Source of the DNA: Myxococcales bacterium
Lineage (GTDB): Bacteria; Myxococcota_A; Polyangia; Palsa-1104; JAEUJZ01
DNA length: 64,000 nucleotides
Assembly (NCBI GenBank): GCA_016794365.1
Contig: JAEUKB010000029.1
Span: forward strand, 54,086 to 118,085
Reading direction: 5' to 3'
Part shown: piece by piece, positions 33,343-42,839 of the stretch
How positions within the stretch are numbered: the stretch's first letter is position 1
Layout: each line of letters opens with the position of its first letter
Notes under the pieces: generated by a model
The model's input: only the letters and a program-made list of their open reading frames with translations
Databases searched by the model: none
Told to the model about the DNA's origin: nothing
Made by a program: the position numbers and the translations under genes

Positions 33343-34689
33343 CTACGTTTCCGCCGAGCCCTTCCAGCCACACTTTTGCTTGGCCGACTGAAGCTTCAGC
33401 TTTTCGGCCAGCTTCAGCACTGCATCGGTTCCCTTGTCGATCCCAGTCAGTCCAAGATCGATGCTCAGCGATGCAATGTCCGTTGCTGCACTGAAGTCCA
33501 TCGTTGCCAAGCTAACGCCCAAATTGATGGCTTTGAGCGTACCCGATAGCGCCAGCCTTGTTGCTTCCGTGATCTTTGTGCTGGTATGCTTTTGTAGCTC
33601 AACAAGCTGACGTTCGATGTCATCCAGTGCTTTTTTACGAATCTTGAACTCAGTGTCTTTTTTCTCGTTTTTCTTCAATAGCTTGGTAAGCTTGTTTTGA
33701 TTTGCAATCAGCTTGTCTCTGTCAAATCGAAGCTTCTTCGGAATCGTCTCCAATGCGCCAGCGGTACGCATGATCTCTAGCTTTTCAAGCATTTGATCTT
33801 GTGCTTCAATCGTTTTTTGAATCGATTCCGCCAGTGTGTGAAGCTGGATCTCGGTTCCATTGAGCTTGTTGCGAGCCAGTTCGACTTTTTCTTCAACCTT
33901 TTTGATTGTATCGAAGAAGCCTGGAAGCTTTAGCAGTTCATCAGCCAGTTCGTTGGCCATGGTTTCAGTGAACAGCTCGATATTGCCCAGCCACTTGCGA
34001 TCTTTTTTCTTCTGAACGCTCAGCAGCGCGTCCATGGCTTCTTTGATGGCGGTATCGACGCTCTTGAAGCAGTTCACCGTGAGCCGCGCCAGCGACATGG
34101 TGCTCCGAATCAGTCCCAGCACCGATAGCACGGTGCCTGCACCAAAGTGAAAGCCAGATGAGGCAATGACGGCGACATTGATACCAACATTGACAGCAAT
34201 TCCAGCAGTAATGATGGTATAATTTGCCACAATTCTGATTTGATACTTTCTATAAGCAGTCTTGACTTTACAGAGGTTTTCCCAGGCAGACTTTGCATCA
34301 TTGACCATTGCATCGATGGCCACTTGACTGTTGCTGGTGAAGACTTCCTGACTGAAGTATCTTGCAAATGCTGCGTCCGCTTCTTCTAAGCGTCCTTGCG
34401 CTGCAAACTTGTTAATATCTTCCAGTGCAGCGCCGAATTTTTCGATAAGCTTCTTCAGCTCTTTCTTTGCTGTGCCTTTGTGATTCTGTATCGCGTCAAT
34501 GATTTCTTGATGAAGACGCGGATCGGCTTGCAGTGCTTTGTTGATGTCGCTTTTTTCATCGCATTCCAAAACCAAGCGGATCTGATAGCTCTCTGGAAAT
34601 GCGAAAAAGTCAGTATTCTTTGCAGCCGCATTGATCTTCTCTGCGAGATCAGATGTGCGATATAGCTCATGTTCAACGGTCTTGGCCAT
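33343..34689 (-). CDS. AT-rich alpha-helical protein with central hydrophobic hairpin, unknown function
   Basis: 448 residues from ATG 34689, fixed by AAGGAG at 34696-34701. I do not recognise the family. Residues 1-160 are helical and charged. Residues about 160-215 form two hydrophobic segments ('IRIVANYTIITAGIAVNVGI' and 'GTVLSVLGLIRS'). Residues 240-380 are heptad-like coiled coil rich in Lys/Glu. A milder hydrophobic stretch lies near 385-425. There is no signal peptide. The plan resembles alpha-helical pore-forming toxins (HBL/XaxA type), but that is inference from shape only. G+C is visibly lower than its neighbours and the gene sits where recR is often found, suggesting recent acquisition. 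Confidence 0.7.
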   Translation of the reverse strand: MAKTVEHELYRTSDLAEKINAAAKNTDFFAFPESYQIRLVLECDEKSDINKALQADPRLHQEIIDAIQNHKGTAKKELKKLIEKFGAALEDINKFAAQGRLEEADAAFARYFSQEVFTSNSQVAIDAMVNDAKSAWENLCKVKTAYRKYQIRIVANYTIITAGIAVNVGINVAVIASSGFHFGAGTVLSVLGLIRSTMSLARLTVNCFKSVDTAIKEAMDALLSVQKKKDRKWLGNIELFTETMANELADELLKLPGFFDTIKKVEEKVELARNKLNGTEIQLHTLAESIQKTIEAQDQMLEKLEIMRTAGALETIPKKLRFDRDKLIANQNKLTKLLKKNEKKDTEFKIRKKALDDIERQLVELQKHTSTKITEATRLALSGTLKAINLGVSLATMDFSAATDIASLSIDLGLTGIDKGTDAVLKLAEKLKLQSAKQKCGWKGSAET

Positions 34690-34941
34690 GATGTACTCCT
34701 TGTATTGATGACTTGGACGTGGGCGGAGCACAGGATTGCAATCGCTATGCCTTGCTTTGACATGCCATCGCTGGACGGACTCAGCGGCGTGAAGACTGCT
34801 CACAGCTCGCAGTCAGCGGATCGCTGCCCACGCTGCTCGCACTGCGCGGGCACTGTTCGGCGCGCGCAGCGAGAGACCGATGCTGTCCTACACCGACGCA
34901 GGCGCTAGACGAACCTACCGTCTCACTGATAACCTGACCTG

Positions 34942-36162
34942 ATGGCAGATTTCGGACTGCGGACCAAGGTCCAGCGCAGGGCAACCGATCAACGGGCTCA
35001 GCGGTGGGTGCTTGGCTTGCTGCTGGCGAGCCTGACCCTTGCGGAGCCGGTGTCCGCGTCGCCTGTGAAGCCGGGAGCCGCGATTGCGCACTTTGATCAA
35101 GGATCCAAAGCGTTCGCGGATGGTCGCTTCGCTGATGCGCTGAAGGAATTTCAGACCAGCATGACGCTGGAACCGAGTCCCAACACACGCATCAAGATCG
35201 CTCGCTGTTATAAGGCGCTGGGTCAGATTGGGAGTGCGTACGTTCAGTTTCATCGCACCGCGCACGAGGCCCAAGATCGCATCAATGCCACCGGAGAAGC
35301 GCGCTACGCACCGACGCGAGATGCGGCGGAAGCAGAGGCCCAAGCGCTCGATGCGTCGGTTCCTCGGTTGTCTCTGGAGCTACCGAGTCCGCTCCCTGCG
35401 GATTTGCGCTTGATTCTCGATGGAACAGAAGTCCCGCGTGAGAGCTTTGCACGACCGATTCCTATCGATCCAGGGAATCACATCTTGCGGATCAGCGCAC
35501 CTCGCTTTGCGGATGAAGAGAAGCGCTTTTCCGTCGCCATTGCCGGTTCTGCACGGCTCTCTGTTTCGCTGTCGCGAATTCCGGCTGCAGAGCTTCAGCT
35601 CGTGTTCGCGAACAAACCCGCAGGAATGGTGGTCTTTATCGATGGAAAGCCGCTCGCACCGGAGCAGTTTGACAAGTCACAGTGGCTGTCTCCCGGTTCG
35701 CACAGCGTCGAGGTTCGTGCTCCCGGCTATGCTCCGTTTCAGTGGCAGCGAGCTCTCTCTGATGCACAGACCCAGCAAGTTCCGGTGTCTCTGCGGGCAG
35801 AGGCCGGTCCGCTGCGCTGGGTTGCGCTCAGCTTGGGAGGCGCGGCGGTGGCATCCCTGGCGATTGGCGTCGGCTTTGGGGTGATGGCACAGCAGGGAGC
35901 CAATGAACAGACCGCGCTCGATCCCCTGCTGCGTGAGCGCTCCGTGCAATCGACGATTCAGAATCAAGCCACCCTGGCGACGACGATGCTAACGGTGGGC
36001 GGTGTCCTTGGCGGAGCCGCTACGGTGCTTGGGATTGTCTCTGTGGTGCGAAGAAATCCGCCTTCTTCACAGCGAACAGAGTCTGTCCAACGTGTCAGTC
36101 TTCAGTTCATTCCACAGCTCTGTGGACAAGGTGGCGGACTCTCTTTGCTCGGGAGGTACTGA
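34942..36162 (+). CDS. TPR-PEGA periplasmic protein with C-terminal membrane hairpin
   Basis: 406 residues. After a signal-like segment ('VLGLLLASLTLAEPVSA'), residues 45-115 hold two tetratricopeptide-like repeats ('GSKAFADGRFADALKEFQ', 'TRIKIARCYKALGQIGSA'). Two beta-rich PEGA-like domains follow ('LRLILDGTEVP', 'GMVVFIDGKPL'). Two hydrophobic helices near 285-375 are separated by a polar loop. Such proteins commonly sit next to Ser/Thr kinases in myxobacteria, and a kinase fragment lies 0.9 kb downstream. The following lipoprotein gene starts four bases after the stop. Confidence 0.75.
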   Translation: MADFGLRTKVQRRATDQRAQRWVLGLLLASLTLAEPVSASPVKPGAAIAHFDQGSKAFADGRFADALKEFQTSMTLEPSPNTRIKIARCYKALGQIGSAYVQFHRTAHEAQDRINATGEARYAPTRDAAEAEAQALDASVPRLSLELPSPLPADLRLILDGTEVPRESFARPIPIDPGNHILRISAPRFADEEKRFSVAIAGSARLSVSLSRIPAAELQLVFANKPAGMVVFIDGKPLAPEQFDKSQWLSPGSHSVEVRAPGYAPFQWQRALSDAQTQQVPVSLRAEAGPLRWVALSLGGAAVASLAIGVGFGVMAQQGANEQTALDPLLRERSVQSTIQNQATLATTMLTVGGVLGGAATVLGIVSVVRRNPPSSQRTESVQRVSLQFIPQLCGQGGGLSLLGRY

Positions 36163-36166
36163 TCCG

Positions 36167-37006
36167 ATGAAGCGTGTCGCACTGCCTGATTTTGATCGTT
36201 TGGGAGTCGCTCGCGCAGTGGGAATGACAGCCTTGCTGAGCATCTCTACCGTTGTCTTTGTCGGCTCTTGTACCGTCGGAAACTATGAGATTGCAGACTG
36301 CAATCCCATGGCTTCAACCTTGGTCACGGATGCGTGCGACAAGTTCAATACGGATCCCAATGACTGCATGCCGTATCAGTGCGATCGAACGACGCTGCGC
36401 TGTGTAAAGGCTCCTCGTGACTGGGATCGAGACGGATATCCTGACAGTCGCTGCGGAGGAACAGACTGCGATGATCGGAATCCCCTGATCACGGGCGCAA
36501 CCAACGGAGAGTGCTCTTGTTCGATCGCAGGAAAGCGCTGTGAGACAGGTCAAGGTGCATGCAAACGCTTTGCATCGTATGCGTGTCAAAACAACGTCGC
36601 AGTGTGTCCAGCACTCGCTGCTGATCCGAACGACTGGCGACCTTCAGCCTATGCCGATGCGCCCAGCGGATACAGCTCGGAAGACTGGAACTGCGACGGC
36701 AATGTGGAGCGTGCATGCTGCTATCTCAACAGCAACGGAACCCAGATCTGTCAAGCTTGTCCGGTACAAAATACGCTGTGTACAAGTGATGTTCCTGCGG
36801 TGTGTTCATCGATCTGCAAGACCATGAATGGCAACAGCGCTGCATGCCAAGCGACCTCACAGTCTGGAACTCCGAAGATTGTGACGTGCAGTGACATGCT
36901 GTGTGGTTCCAAAGTCGCGATCTGTTACTGCGCGCCGGGAGAGTGGTGGCAGGGCTTTCCCTGTAATGTCCAAAAAGCGATCGAAGATCGTCTGAAATGT
37001 CGCTAA
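36167..37006 (+). CDS. Cys-rich lipoprotein with MopE-like metal-binding motif
   Basis: 279 residues from ATG 36167, with a lipoprotein signal ending 'STVVFVGSC'. Residues near 85-105 read 'DWDRDGYPDSRCGGTDCDD', the Asp-rich loop of the putative metal-binding (MopE/thrombospondin type 3-like) family. About 27 cysteines are spread over the mature protein, which fits disulfides outside the cytoplasm. Co-directional with the TPR-PEGA gene (four bases) and the kinase fragment (47 bases). Function unknown. Confidence 0.75.
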   Translation: MKRVALPDFDRLGVARAVGMTALLSISTVVFVGSCTVGNYEIADCNPMASTLVTDACDKFNTDPNDCMPYQCDRTTLRCVKAPRDWDRDGYPDSRCGGTDCDDRNPLITGATNGECSCSIAGKRCETGQGACKRFASYACQNNVAVCPALAADPNDWRPSAYADAPSGYSSEDWNCDGNVERACCYLNSNGTQICQACPVQNTLCTSDVPAVCSSICKTMNGNSAACQATSQSGTPKIVTCSDMLCGSKVAICYCAPGEWWQGFPCNVQKAIEDRLKCR

Positions 37007-37053
37007 GGAGAGCATTTGGGAGTCAGTGCCAACGACTCGCAAGCTGAGACAAC

Positions 37054-37521
37054 ATGGACACCGTAGAGATCACCGTCACTCCACAGATCGTCGCTGGCCG
37101 ATATGAGCTGATCCGTGAGCTTGGTGCGGGCGGGATGGGAACGGTGTATCTGGTTCGTCACGTCAACACCGATGAGCGACTTGCGATGAAGGTGCTGCGC
37201 AAGGATGTCTCTGATCAGCTGGAGGCGGTGGAGCGCTTCAAGCGCGAAATGAAAGCATCTGCCATCCTGCGTAGCGACAATGTGACACGAATCACCGATG
37301 CGGACATCGCGACAGAGCTCGGCGGTGCGATGTATCTGGTGATGGAGCTGCTGGATGGTGCGGATGTCCAAAAGCTCCTGAATGAAAGACAGCCACTTGA
37401 TAAGGAGTCCGTCGTCTTCATCCTGGGTCAAGCGTCCCGCGCACTCGACAAAGCGCACGCACTTGGGATCATCCACCGCGACAAAATGCCAAGCAATGTT
37501 CCGTCGAGAAATACGCAGTAG
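37054..37521 (+). pseudogene. Ser/Thr kinase gene, N-terminal fragment only
   Basis: 155 codons encode a kinase N-lobe ('RELGAGGMGTVYLVRH', Lys in 'LAMKVL', 'YLVMELLDG') and break off just after the catalytic HRD (37474-37482). The next residues read KMPSNV where a kinase has LKPSNV or LKPEN, then nine unrelated codons and a stop. DFG, activation loop and C-lobe are missing, so it cannot be a working kinase. A matching C-terminal part lies 8 kb away at 45496-46617, with the seven-gene minus-strand operon in between. The upstream genes (TPR-PEGA, lipoprotein) suggest it once closed a kinase/PEGA operon. Confidence 0.8.
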
Positions 37522-37573
37522 CTGCGACAGGGGAAAAGGGGCAAAAAGTCCTGTCTGCATGCTACGACCTGCG

Positions 37574-38482
37574 TCATTTCGTACGGACTTCTAGCGCATG
37601 AGTCTGCACGCTGACGCCGCCGCGTACATCGCGAAGAACGGTCCAGACAAGCAGTGGTCCGGGCTGATTGGGGGTCCGAAAGAGACTCTGTCCAGAGCCA
37701 TCCGCGACACTGGTTGCAGCGACGGAAAAATCACCCTGTGCAGACAGCCAAGAGACACGTAGCGTTTCCTCTGCATCGATTAGTGTTTGTATCTTGGTGT
37801 CAAACAGCAAAAAAGATTCCTTTGCAGCGCGCGGAACCGAGAGCTTCAGCGTCACTTGTGTATCTGCTGGAAGCGCGGACAACGGAATGGCAAGACCATG
37901 ATGTTCGGCGCTCAGCGTAGATGCAAATGGGTTGCGATTGGGAACGTACTCTCGTCGGAAGCGAGCTGAAACTTCAGGCGTCACGGAAGCCACACCACAG
38001 CGAATACGGACAAGTCCCACCGCCACCAGTGCGCCCAGCTTGGCGCGAACGGGTTGATAGTAGCCTCCGGTTGCATCGGCATCGCGCGGTCTGGCAGTAG
38101 ACTCTCCAGTTCCTTGCGGAGGGAGCTCTGGACCAAAGCGCGCACAGGCATCTTCAGGAATCAGCGTTGTGATGGTCTGGGCAGTGTCTGCAATGCGTTG
38201 CGCACCGTCTGTCAGACACGCTTCGCTGATCGTTCGATTCTCTACTGGCGGTTTCGGTGCGGTACACAGTGCCCAGTCTATGTCTTGATCCATCAGGGCT
38301 CCGTGCTCATCGGCGGCGACAAGCTGAAGTGCCACCGCTTCACCGGGAAAGACCTCCGCAGGCTCGCTCCGAATCGCCAAGATCCGATTCCCAGACAAGC
38401 GCGAGATCGGATCTCCAAAGTCCGGTATGCAGTTCATCAGTGAACAACAAGTTAGCAATATGAGTCCTACAGAATGCCTCAT
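37574..38482 (-). CDS. Lipoprotein, last gene of the receptor/porin operon
   Basis: 302 residues. The N-terminus 'MRHSVGLILLTCCSLMNC' is a lipoprotein signal. The mature protein is beta-rich; residues about 35-65 ('ILAIRSEPAEVFPGEAVAL') look like an Ig-like or surface-lipoprotein module, and four to five cysteines are scattered. No enzyme motif is visible. It starts seven bases after the TonB-dependent receptor stop, so it probably serves that receptor at the outer membrane. Family not recognised. Confidence 0.75.
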   Translation of the reverse strand: MRHSVGLILLTCCSLMNCIPDFGDPISRLSGNRILAIRSEPAEVFPGEAVALQLVAADEHGALMDQDIDWALCTAPKPPVENRTISEACLTDGAQRIADTAQTITTLIPEDACARFGPELPPQGTGESTARPRDADATGGYYQPVRAKLGALVAVGLVRIRCGVASVTPEVSARFRREYVPNRNPFASTLSAEHHGLAIPLSALPADTQVTLKLSVPRAAKESFLLFDTKIQTLIDAEETLRVSWLSAQGDFSVAATSVADGSGQSLFRTPNQPGPLLVWTVLRDVRGGVSVQTHALEVRTK

Positions 38483-38489
38483 ATTTCAC

Positions 38490-40556
38490 CTAGAAAGACA
38501 GCCGCGTGCCGAGTACAGCCAAGGTCGGAATGCTGGTGATGTACTCGCGCTGAGTGAAGTCATATCGATAGGCCAGCTCTTCGGCATTTTGGTAGTTTGT
38601 CACGTTCTGCACTTCGAGATAGAGCGACAGAGAGACTCCTTTTCCGAGAGAAAATGCTCGATCAAGCTGGACATCAAGCTGAACAAACGCAGGCAGACGG
38701 ATGGCATTTGCGAGACCAAAGATCGGCTGATAGACATCGCTGCTGGTGTCAAAGTAGCTGCCGATGACTTCACTGCGTGGCATGCCGGTGGTGTAGCGGA
38801 AGCGCACGGACAGACCGATTCCCCACAGGACGTAGCGCGCGGACGCTTGCAAGGTGTGGGTCTGATCAAAGTCAGCCAAACGCAGTGGAAGACTGGGCGC
38901 ATCCCGTCGCAGCATTCGTCCCATTGCGTAGGACAGCGTAGCGCTCAAGCTTCGCCAAGGGAGCAGTGCGATCACCAGCTGGGCTCCGTATGACTGGCCG
39001 GTTCCGTCTTGCGTCAGTGCGCGCGCAAGCGGTGGAGTCAGCAGCGTGCTACGCATCACCAGCTGATCGAGCTGACGATAATACCCGGTCAGTTTTGCTT
39101 GGATCACGCTCAGCATCAGCAGCTCTGTTCCCACGGCAACGGAGACTGCACGGGATGCGTGAAGTGTGGGATTCCCAAACACCGCGCTGAGATCCTGCGG
39201 ATCCGGTGGTTGATGATAAAGTCCCGTAGCTGCAAACAAAGTCCAAGGCGGTCGTGGCTGATAGCGAACTTGCAAGCGCGGCTCTGCCAACAGCTGAAGC
39301 TGTCGCGCCCCAATCGGCGGTGATGCACCGATGCGCGGAAGCAGTCGATCGACATCGATCAGCAGCATGGACAGACGCAGACCTGGCTCAATCCGCAGCG
39401 CTCCGATTCGGAACACAAGTGACAGAGAGGGGGCCAGATCGAGCATGTGCGAAGAATAGGAATCTGCTGCAACTTCTCGACCTGGATGTTGACCAAAGAC
39501 AGCGCGATCTCCTTCGCGCGGCGGACGTGTCAGCGTCCCTTGTCGCATCAGATCAGAATGAACAGAGACCAGATCGACTGCCGCAGAAGCAGCCAGCCAG
39601 GTTCGCAGCCTCGTCGCATATGAAGCACGCAGTCCATACCGAAGCTCGCGACGATCACTTGTGGCTGGAACATCCGCAAACTGTGCGTCATAGCTGGCTC
39701 TATCGATTCCCAACCATGGAGTGATCGCAATGTGAGCGGACTGTTGGCGCTCGTAACGCAGTCCGATCCGATAAAAGGAACGCTGCCAGGTCTCTGACTG
39801 AAGTGTTGCGGCATCTGCGACCGCATGCGTCCGGCGAAGGGAATCCCAAGACCCAAGCGCGAGAAAAGAGAGCGACTCTTCCGTGCGCAGAGTCAGTCGA
39901 GCGCGAGCCTGAAAATCGGCATAGGTTGGCAGCGGAAAGAAGTCCCCGAACGCTGGACCTCCCAGCGCGGAAAGTACCTTGTCCAGGTAGGAATAGCGAC
40001 CGGAGACAGCGACGCGAAGTCGATTACCCAGCGATGCAGACAGCTGCGCACCAACATCCAACAGATCCGCTGACACTTCACCGTGTAGACCGATGGAAAG
40101 CTCGCGCTCTTTGATCAAAAGGAGTCCGCCCAGACCGCGTCCGTAGTCGGCTCCGTAACCAGCGGGAATGAGCGTTAGATCCTTGACCGCTGCCGTTGGA
40201 ATGACCGTGCGTAGACCTCCCAAATGATAGAGCGCAGGTAGCTCGATTCCTTCTATGAAAATGCGTGACTCTGCGGGCGCGGAACCCCACACCACAAGCT
40301 GTCCAGAACCAAGCGCAGGACGTAGGACTCCGGGCAGCGCTTCCACCGCACGCAGGGCGTCGCCAAAGCCGCCAGGTACGTGGTGTGCGTCATCACTGGA
40401 AAGCGAGAAGGACAGAGGCGCTGCGCTGCGCTGTTCGCCGCGCACCACAGTTTCAAATGTCGCTGATTCTGACGCAGCCGCAGAAGAAGCTTCGCATGCA
40501 AGGTAGCACAGTGCCGCGATCCGCAGCGCACGGGCCGAGTACGCGAGCGCATGCAT
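38490..40556 (-). CDS. TonB-dependent outer-membrane receptor
   Basis: 688 residues from ATG 40556, which overlaps the upstream TGA by one base; GTG 40559 is an alternative. After a signal peptide comes 'FETVVRGE', a possible TonB box. A plug domain follows ('RAVEALPGVLRPALGSGQLVV', split RAVEALPGVLRP and GSGQLVV; 'FIEGIELPALYHLGGLRT', 'IPAGYGADYGRGLGGLLLI'). The rest is barrel strands ending in 'LGTRLSF'. It should import a large or scarce ligand using energy from TonB. No TonB/ExbBD or inner-membrane importer is encoded nearby, so those would have to come from elsewhere. Confidence 0.88.
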   Translation of the reverse strand: MHALAYSARALRIAALCYLACEASSAAASESATFETVVRGEQRSAAPLSFSLSSDDAHHVPGGFGDALRAVEALPGVLRPALGSGQLVVWGSAPAESRIFIEGIELPALYHLGGLRTVIPTAAVKDLTLIPAGYGADYGRGLGGLLLIKERELSIGLHGEVSADLLDVGAQLSASLGNRLRVAVSGRYSYLDKVLSALGGPAFGDFFPLPTYADFQARARLTLRTEESLSFLALGSWDSLRRTHAVADAATLQSETWQRSFYRIGLRYERQQSAHIAITPWLGIDRASYDAQFADVPATSDRRELRYGLRASYATRLRTWLAASAAVDLVSVHSDLMRQGTLTRPPREGDRAVFGQHPGREVAADSYSSHMLDLAPSLSLVFRIGALRIEPGLRLSMLLIDVDRLLPRIGASPPIGARQLQLLAEPRLQVRYQPRPPWTLFAATGLYHQPPDPQDLSAVFGNPTLHASRAVSVAVGTELLMLSVIQAKLTGYYRQLDQLVMRSTLLTPPLARALTQDGTGQSYGAQLVIALLPWRSLSATLSYAMGRMLRRDAPSLPLRLADFDQTHTLQASARYVLWGIGLSVRFRYTTGMPRSEVIGSYFDTSSDVYQPIFGLANAIRLPAFVQLDVQLDRAFSLGKGVSLSLYLEVQNVTNYQNAEELAYRYDFTQREYITSIPTLAVLGTRLSF

Positions 40557-41425
40557 CACGGGATCACAACATCGAGCGCCAAGGTTCCTGACTGGGCTCC
40601 GTGATCACTGCGCGTATCCGAAGCAAGACTCTGTCCTTGTGCTTCCGCAAGCTGCTGGCCAGCTTGTAGAACCTGTACTTGCCAGAATGCAGTCGCTTGT
40701 TCGCACAGAGAAAACGTATCGACCCGAATGCGATAACGTCCGGGCTGCGGAGTCTGTTTGTAGATCACCTGCTCGACCTGCTTTCCATCGATCACACACT
40801 GCGAGTTGGAGTCCACATCCAGATATCCATCGCGACCAAGCGCAGCGCCACTTGTTGGATTCACTTTGCGGCGTGCGAAGATGAACTGACCGTTTGGCTG
40901 CTCCACATGCAGATCCAGATCTGCGGCGCGCTGCCAGCGCAAACGAATCACCAGCGCTGCATCCACAGGTGTTTCATCAATGGACTGAAGCGAGATCACA
41001 GAAGGGGGACCGTATTCTCCGTTCCCGCGCACCGCTTGCAGCAACAGCCGCTGCGGTCCCAAAGGTAGCCAGGGAGAGAATGACAACAGCGTCGCAAAAG
41101 TAGGCAGTTGTGGTGCAGCCACATCAGCCGCTTTGGCAACCAGAACATAGTGCGCGTTGTCACTTTCCAGAAACAGAGAGACAGCGGATGTGTCCTGTGC
41201 AAGGGTTCCGCTGATTGGCTTGTCCGTTTGTCCCGGCCAGATCGAGGACTGAAGCAGCGTGAAGCCTTGTACTTGTGGACCTGTTTCAGACTGTGGAGGT
41301 GTACCGACGATCCGCTGCGCACCGTCTATCCGCAGCAGGGATCCCAGATGACTAAGCGACGATGCCGATTCACAGCCCGTACACAGAGACAGCGGAATCA
41401 ATATGAAGCAGATGAAAGGATTCAT
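40556..41425 (-). CDS. Lipoprotein with DUF2135-like (D-x-DLHV) domain
   Basis: 289 residues from ATG 41425, after the porin stop with AAGGA upstream. Lipoprotein signal 'ICFILIPLSLCTGC'. In the C-terminal half the blocks 'RAADLDLHVEQPNGQ', 'GYLDVDSNSQC' and 'PGRYRIRVDTFS' resemble the YfaP/DUF2135 beta-sandwich seen in secreted proteins. The longer open frame reaching 41482 has no signal. The start codon lies in one arm of the palindrome at 41399-41429, which could hide it from ribosomes. Role unknown, likely an outer-membrane partner of the receptor or porin. Confidence 0.75.
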   Translation of the reverse strand: MNPFICFILIPLSLCTGCESASSLSHLGSLLRIDGAQRIVGTPPQSETGPQVQGFTLLQSSIWPGQTDKPISGTLAQDTSAVSLFLESDNAHYVLVAKAADVAAPQLPTFATLLSFSPWLPLGPQRLLLQAVRGNGEYGPPSVISLQSIDETPVDAALVIRLRWQRAADLDLHVEQPNGQFIFARRKVNPTSGAALGRDGYLDVDSNSQCVIDGKQVEQVIYKQTPQPGRYRIRVDTFSLCEQATAFWQVQVLQAGQQLAEAQGQSLASDTRSDHGAQSGTLALDVVIP

Positions 41426-41429
41426 ATTG
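41399..41429. repeat. 31-bp palindromic element over a lipoprotein start codon (copy 1)
   Basis: CAATATGAA (41399-41407) and TTCATATTG (41421-41429) are perfect arms. The ATG of the minus-strand lipoprotein (41425-41423) lies within one arm. A near-identical 31-base element (25 of 31 positions) is at 57367-57397. Confidence 0.8.
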
Positions 41430-41438
41430 GATCTGTCC

Positions 41439-42839
41439 TTAGAAGCTGGCTTGGGCTCGCACCAGCAGGACATCACGACCAAGCGTGATGGGAATGCCTG
41501 TGGGGGTTCGGCCCAGTGCGTTTCTGTTGTGTTGGTATTCTACTGACAGCCTACCGTAGCGCGAATAACAGCCCGCCAAGGTCGCAGTGAGCGACGAAAA
41601 CGCGGTAGACAGCGGCACACGCTCGGTTCCGCGCTGTTCCTGCGCATCCGCATCTGGATCATAGAAGTCATAGCGCAGTCCGATCCGTACATACGGTGAC
41701 AGCTCTTGCGTGATGCCGACGTAATAACCCAGCTCACGCAGATCGCGACCGGCTGCGATGGGATCGGCAATTGACAGACCGCGATCCAGGTTGCGGGCCC
41801 AGACAAGCTCTCCGCTGATGACAAGTTTTCCGAGGATAGGAAGCTGGGCCGAAAGCTCTGCATCGATTCCCAGCGCATCGCGTGAAAAGTTTTGGGAAGG
41901 AACCGCTGCACGACCACGAATCACTTGGACTTCACTTGGCTGCACTTGGCCATCGTCATTGTCATCCCGAAACACCAGCACATCTTTGCTAGCCAGGGAG
42001 CCGGGGCTAAAGCCCGTTCCATACACAAAGGACGCACCCGCGCGCAGCGTCAGCCATGGTGCAGGCTCAGCGTCGATCGAGAGTCTGCCAACCAAGTCTT
42101 TGCTCTGATTGGGATCGCGTGCAGAAAAGGAAGCATCACCAAGCGGGGCTCCGTTCATTGCGGACAGTGAATAGCGAAGGAAACGAACGCCTCCCATCAA
42201 GCGAATTCCTAGATCGTATTCACCCGGAAACAGTGCGCGTATCACCTGACTCCGTTCCAGAAACAATCGATCGACATCCGTCTCTAACACCTCGCGACCG
42301 AACGGAATCTTCTGAAGTCCCAGCGATCCACGCAGATAAGGAGTCGCACCATGCACCGACGGCCACTGCGCCCAGAGTTCAGTGCTCATCAAGCGCACTT
42401 GGTTTCCTGCAATGGTGTTGCCATCCAGCTCTACGTGCGCACCAACATAGCGCGAGGCTGCATCAGCTCGTACACGCGCACGGCGAATCAAAAAGCGCGT
42501 CTCATTGAGCGGCTGTCCGGTCGCACCATCGAGCTGATCTTCAGAGTCCTGCCGATACAAGATCGCATCTGCTTGGACAAAGCCGCGCAGCGTGATCGCA
42601 AATGATCCATGCTGAATCAGCGTCGGAAGCTCAGGCGGTGAAGTCGTCTGTAGATGCGATGGGAGCGAGGCTTGATCGTCCCGGTTTGCGATCGATTGTA
42701 GCGCTGCAAGCTGTGCTTCAAGGGTCGTCACACGCTCTTGTAGCGAAGTCTCTGCATGGACGTAGGCTGCTGACTTCAGCATAGCCAACAGAGACAGAAT
42801 CAGGAAGTGACAGCTACGGAAGTGGTGGTAGCGTACCAT
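41439..42839 (-). CDS. OprP/OprO-like (phosphate-selective type) porin
   Basis: 466 residues from ATG 42839. A signal peptide ending 'SAAYVHA' is followed by a short coiled coil ('TSLQERVTTLEAQLAALQSI'), as in trimeric OprP-type porins, then beta strands with 'FAITLRGFVQADAILY', 'RRARVRADAASRYVGAHVEL' and 'GLQKIPFGREVLETD', typical of the phosphate-selective porin family. It ends 'VRAQASF'. Such porins pass anions, but substrates vary, so the ligand is open. The start lies 26 bases inside the end of the small lipoprotein gene. Confidence 0.82.
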   Translation of the reverse strand: MVRYHHFRSCHFLILSLLAMLKSAAYVHAETSLQERVTTLEAQLAALQSIANRDDQASLPSHLQTTSPPELPTLIQHGSFAITLRGFVQADAILYRQDSEDQLDGATGQPLNETRFLIRRARVRADAASRYVGAHVELDGNTIAGNQVRLMSTELWAQWPSVHGATPYLRGSLGLQKIPFGREVLETDVDRLFLERSQVIRALFPGEYDLGIRLMGGVRFLRYSLSAMNGAPLGDASFSARDPNQSKDLVGRLSIDAEPAPWLTLRAGASFVYGTGFSPGSLASKDVLVFRDDNDDGQVQPSEVQVIRGRAAVPSQNFSRDALGIDAELSAQLPILGKLVISGELVWARNLDRGLSIADPIAAGRDLRELGYYVGITQELSPYVRIGLRYDFYDPDADAQEQRGTERVPLSTAFSSLTATLAGCYSRYGRLSVEYQHNRNALGRTPTGIPITLGRDVLLVRAQASF

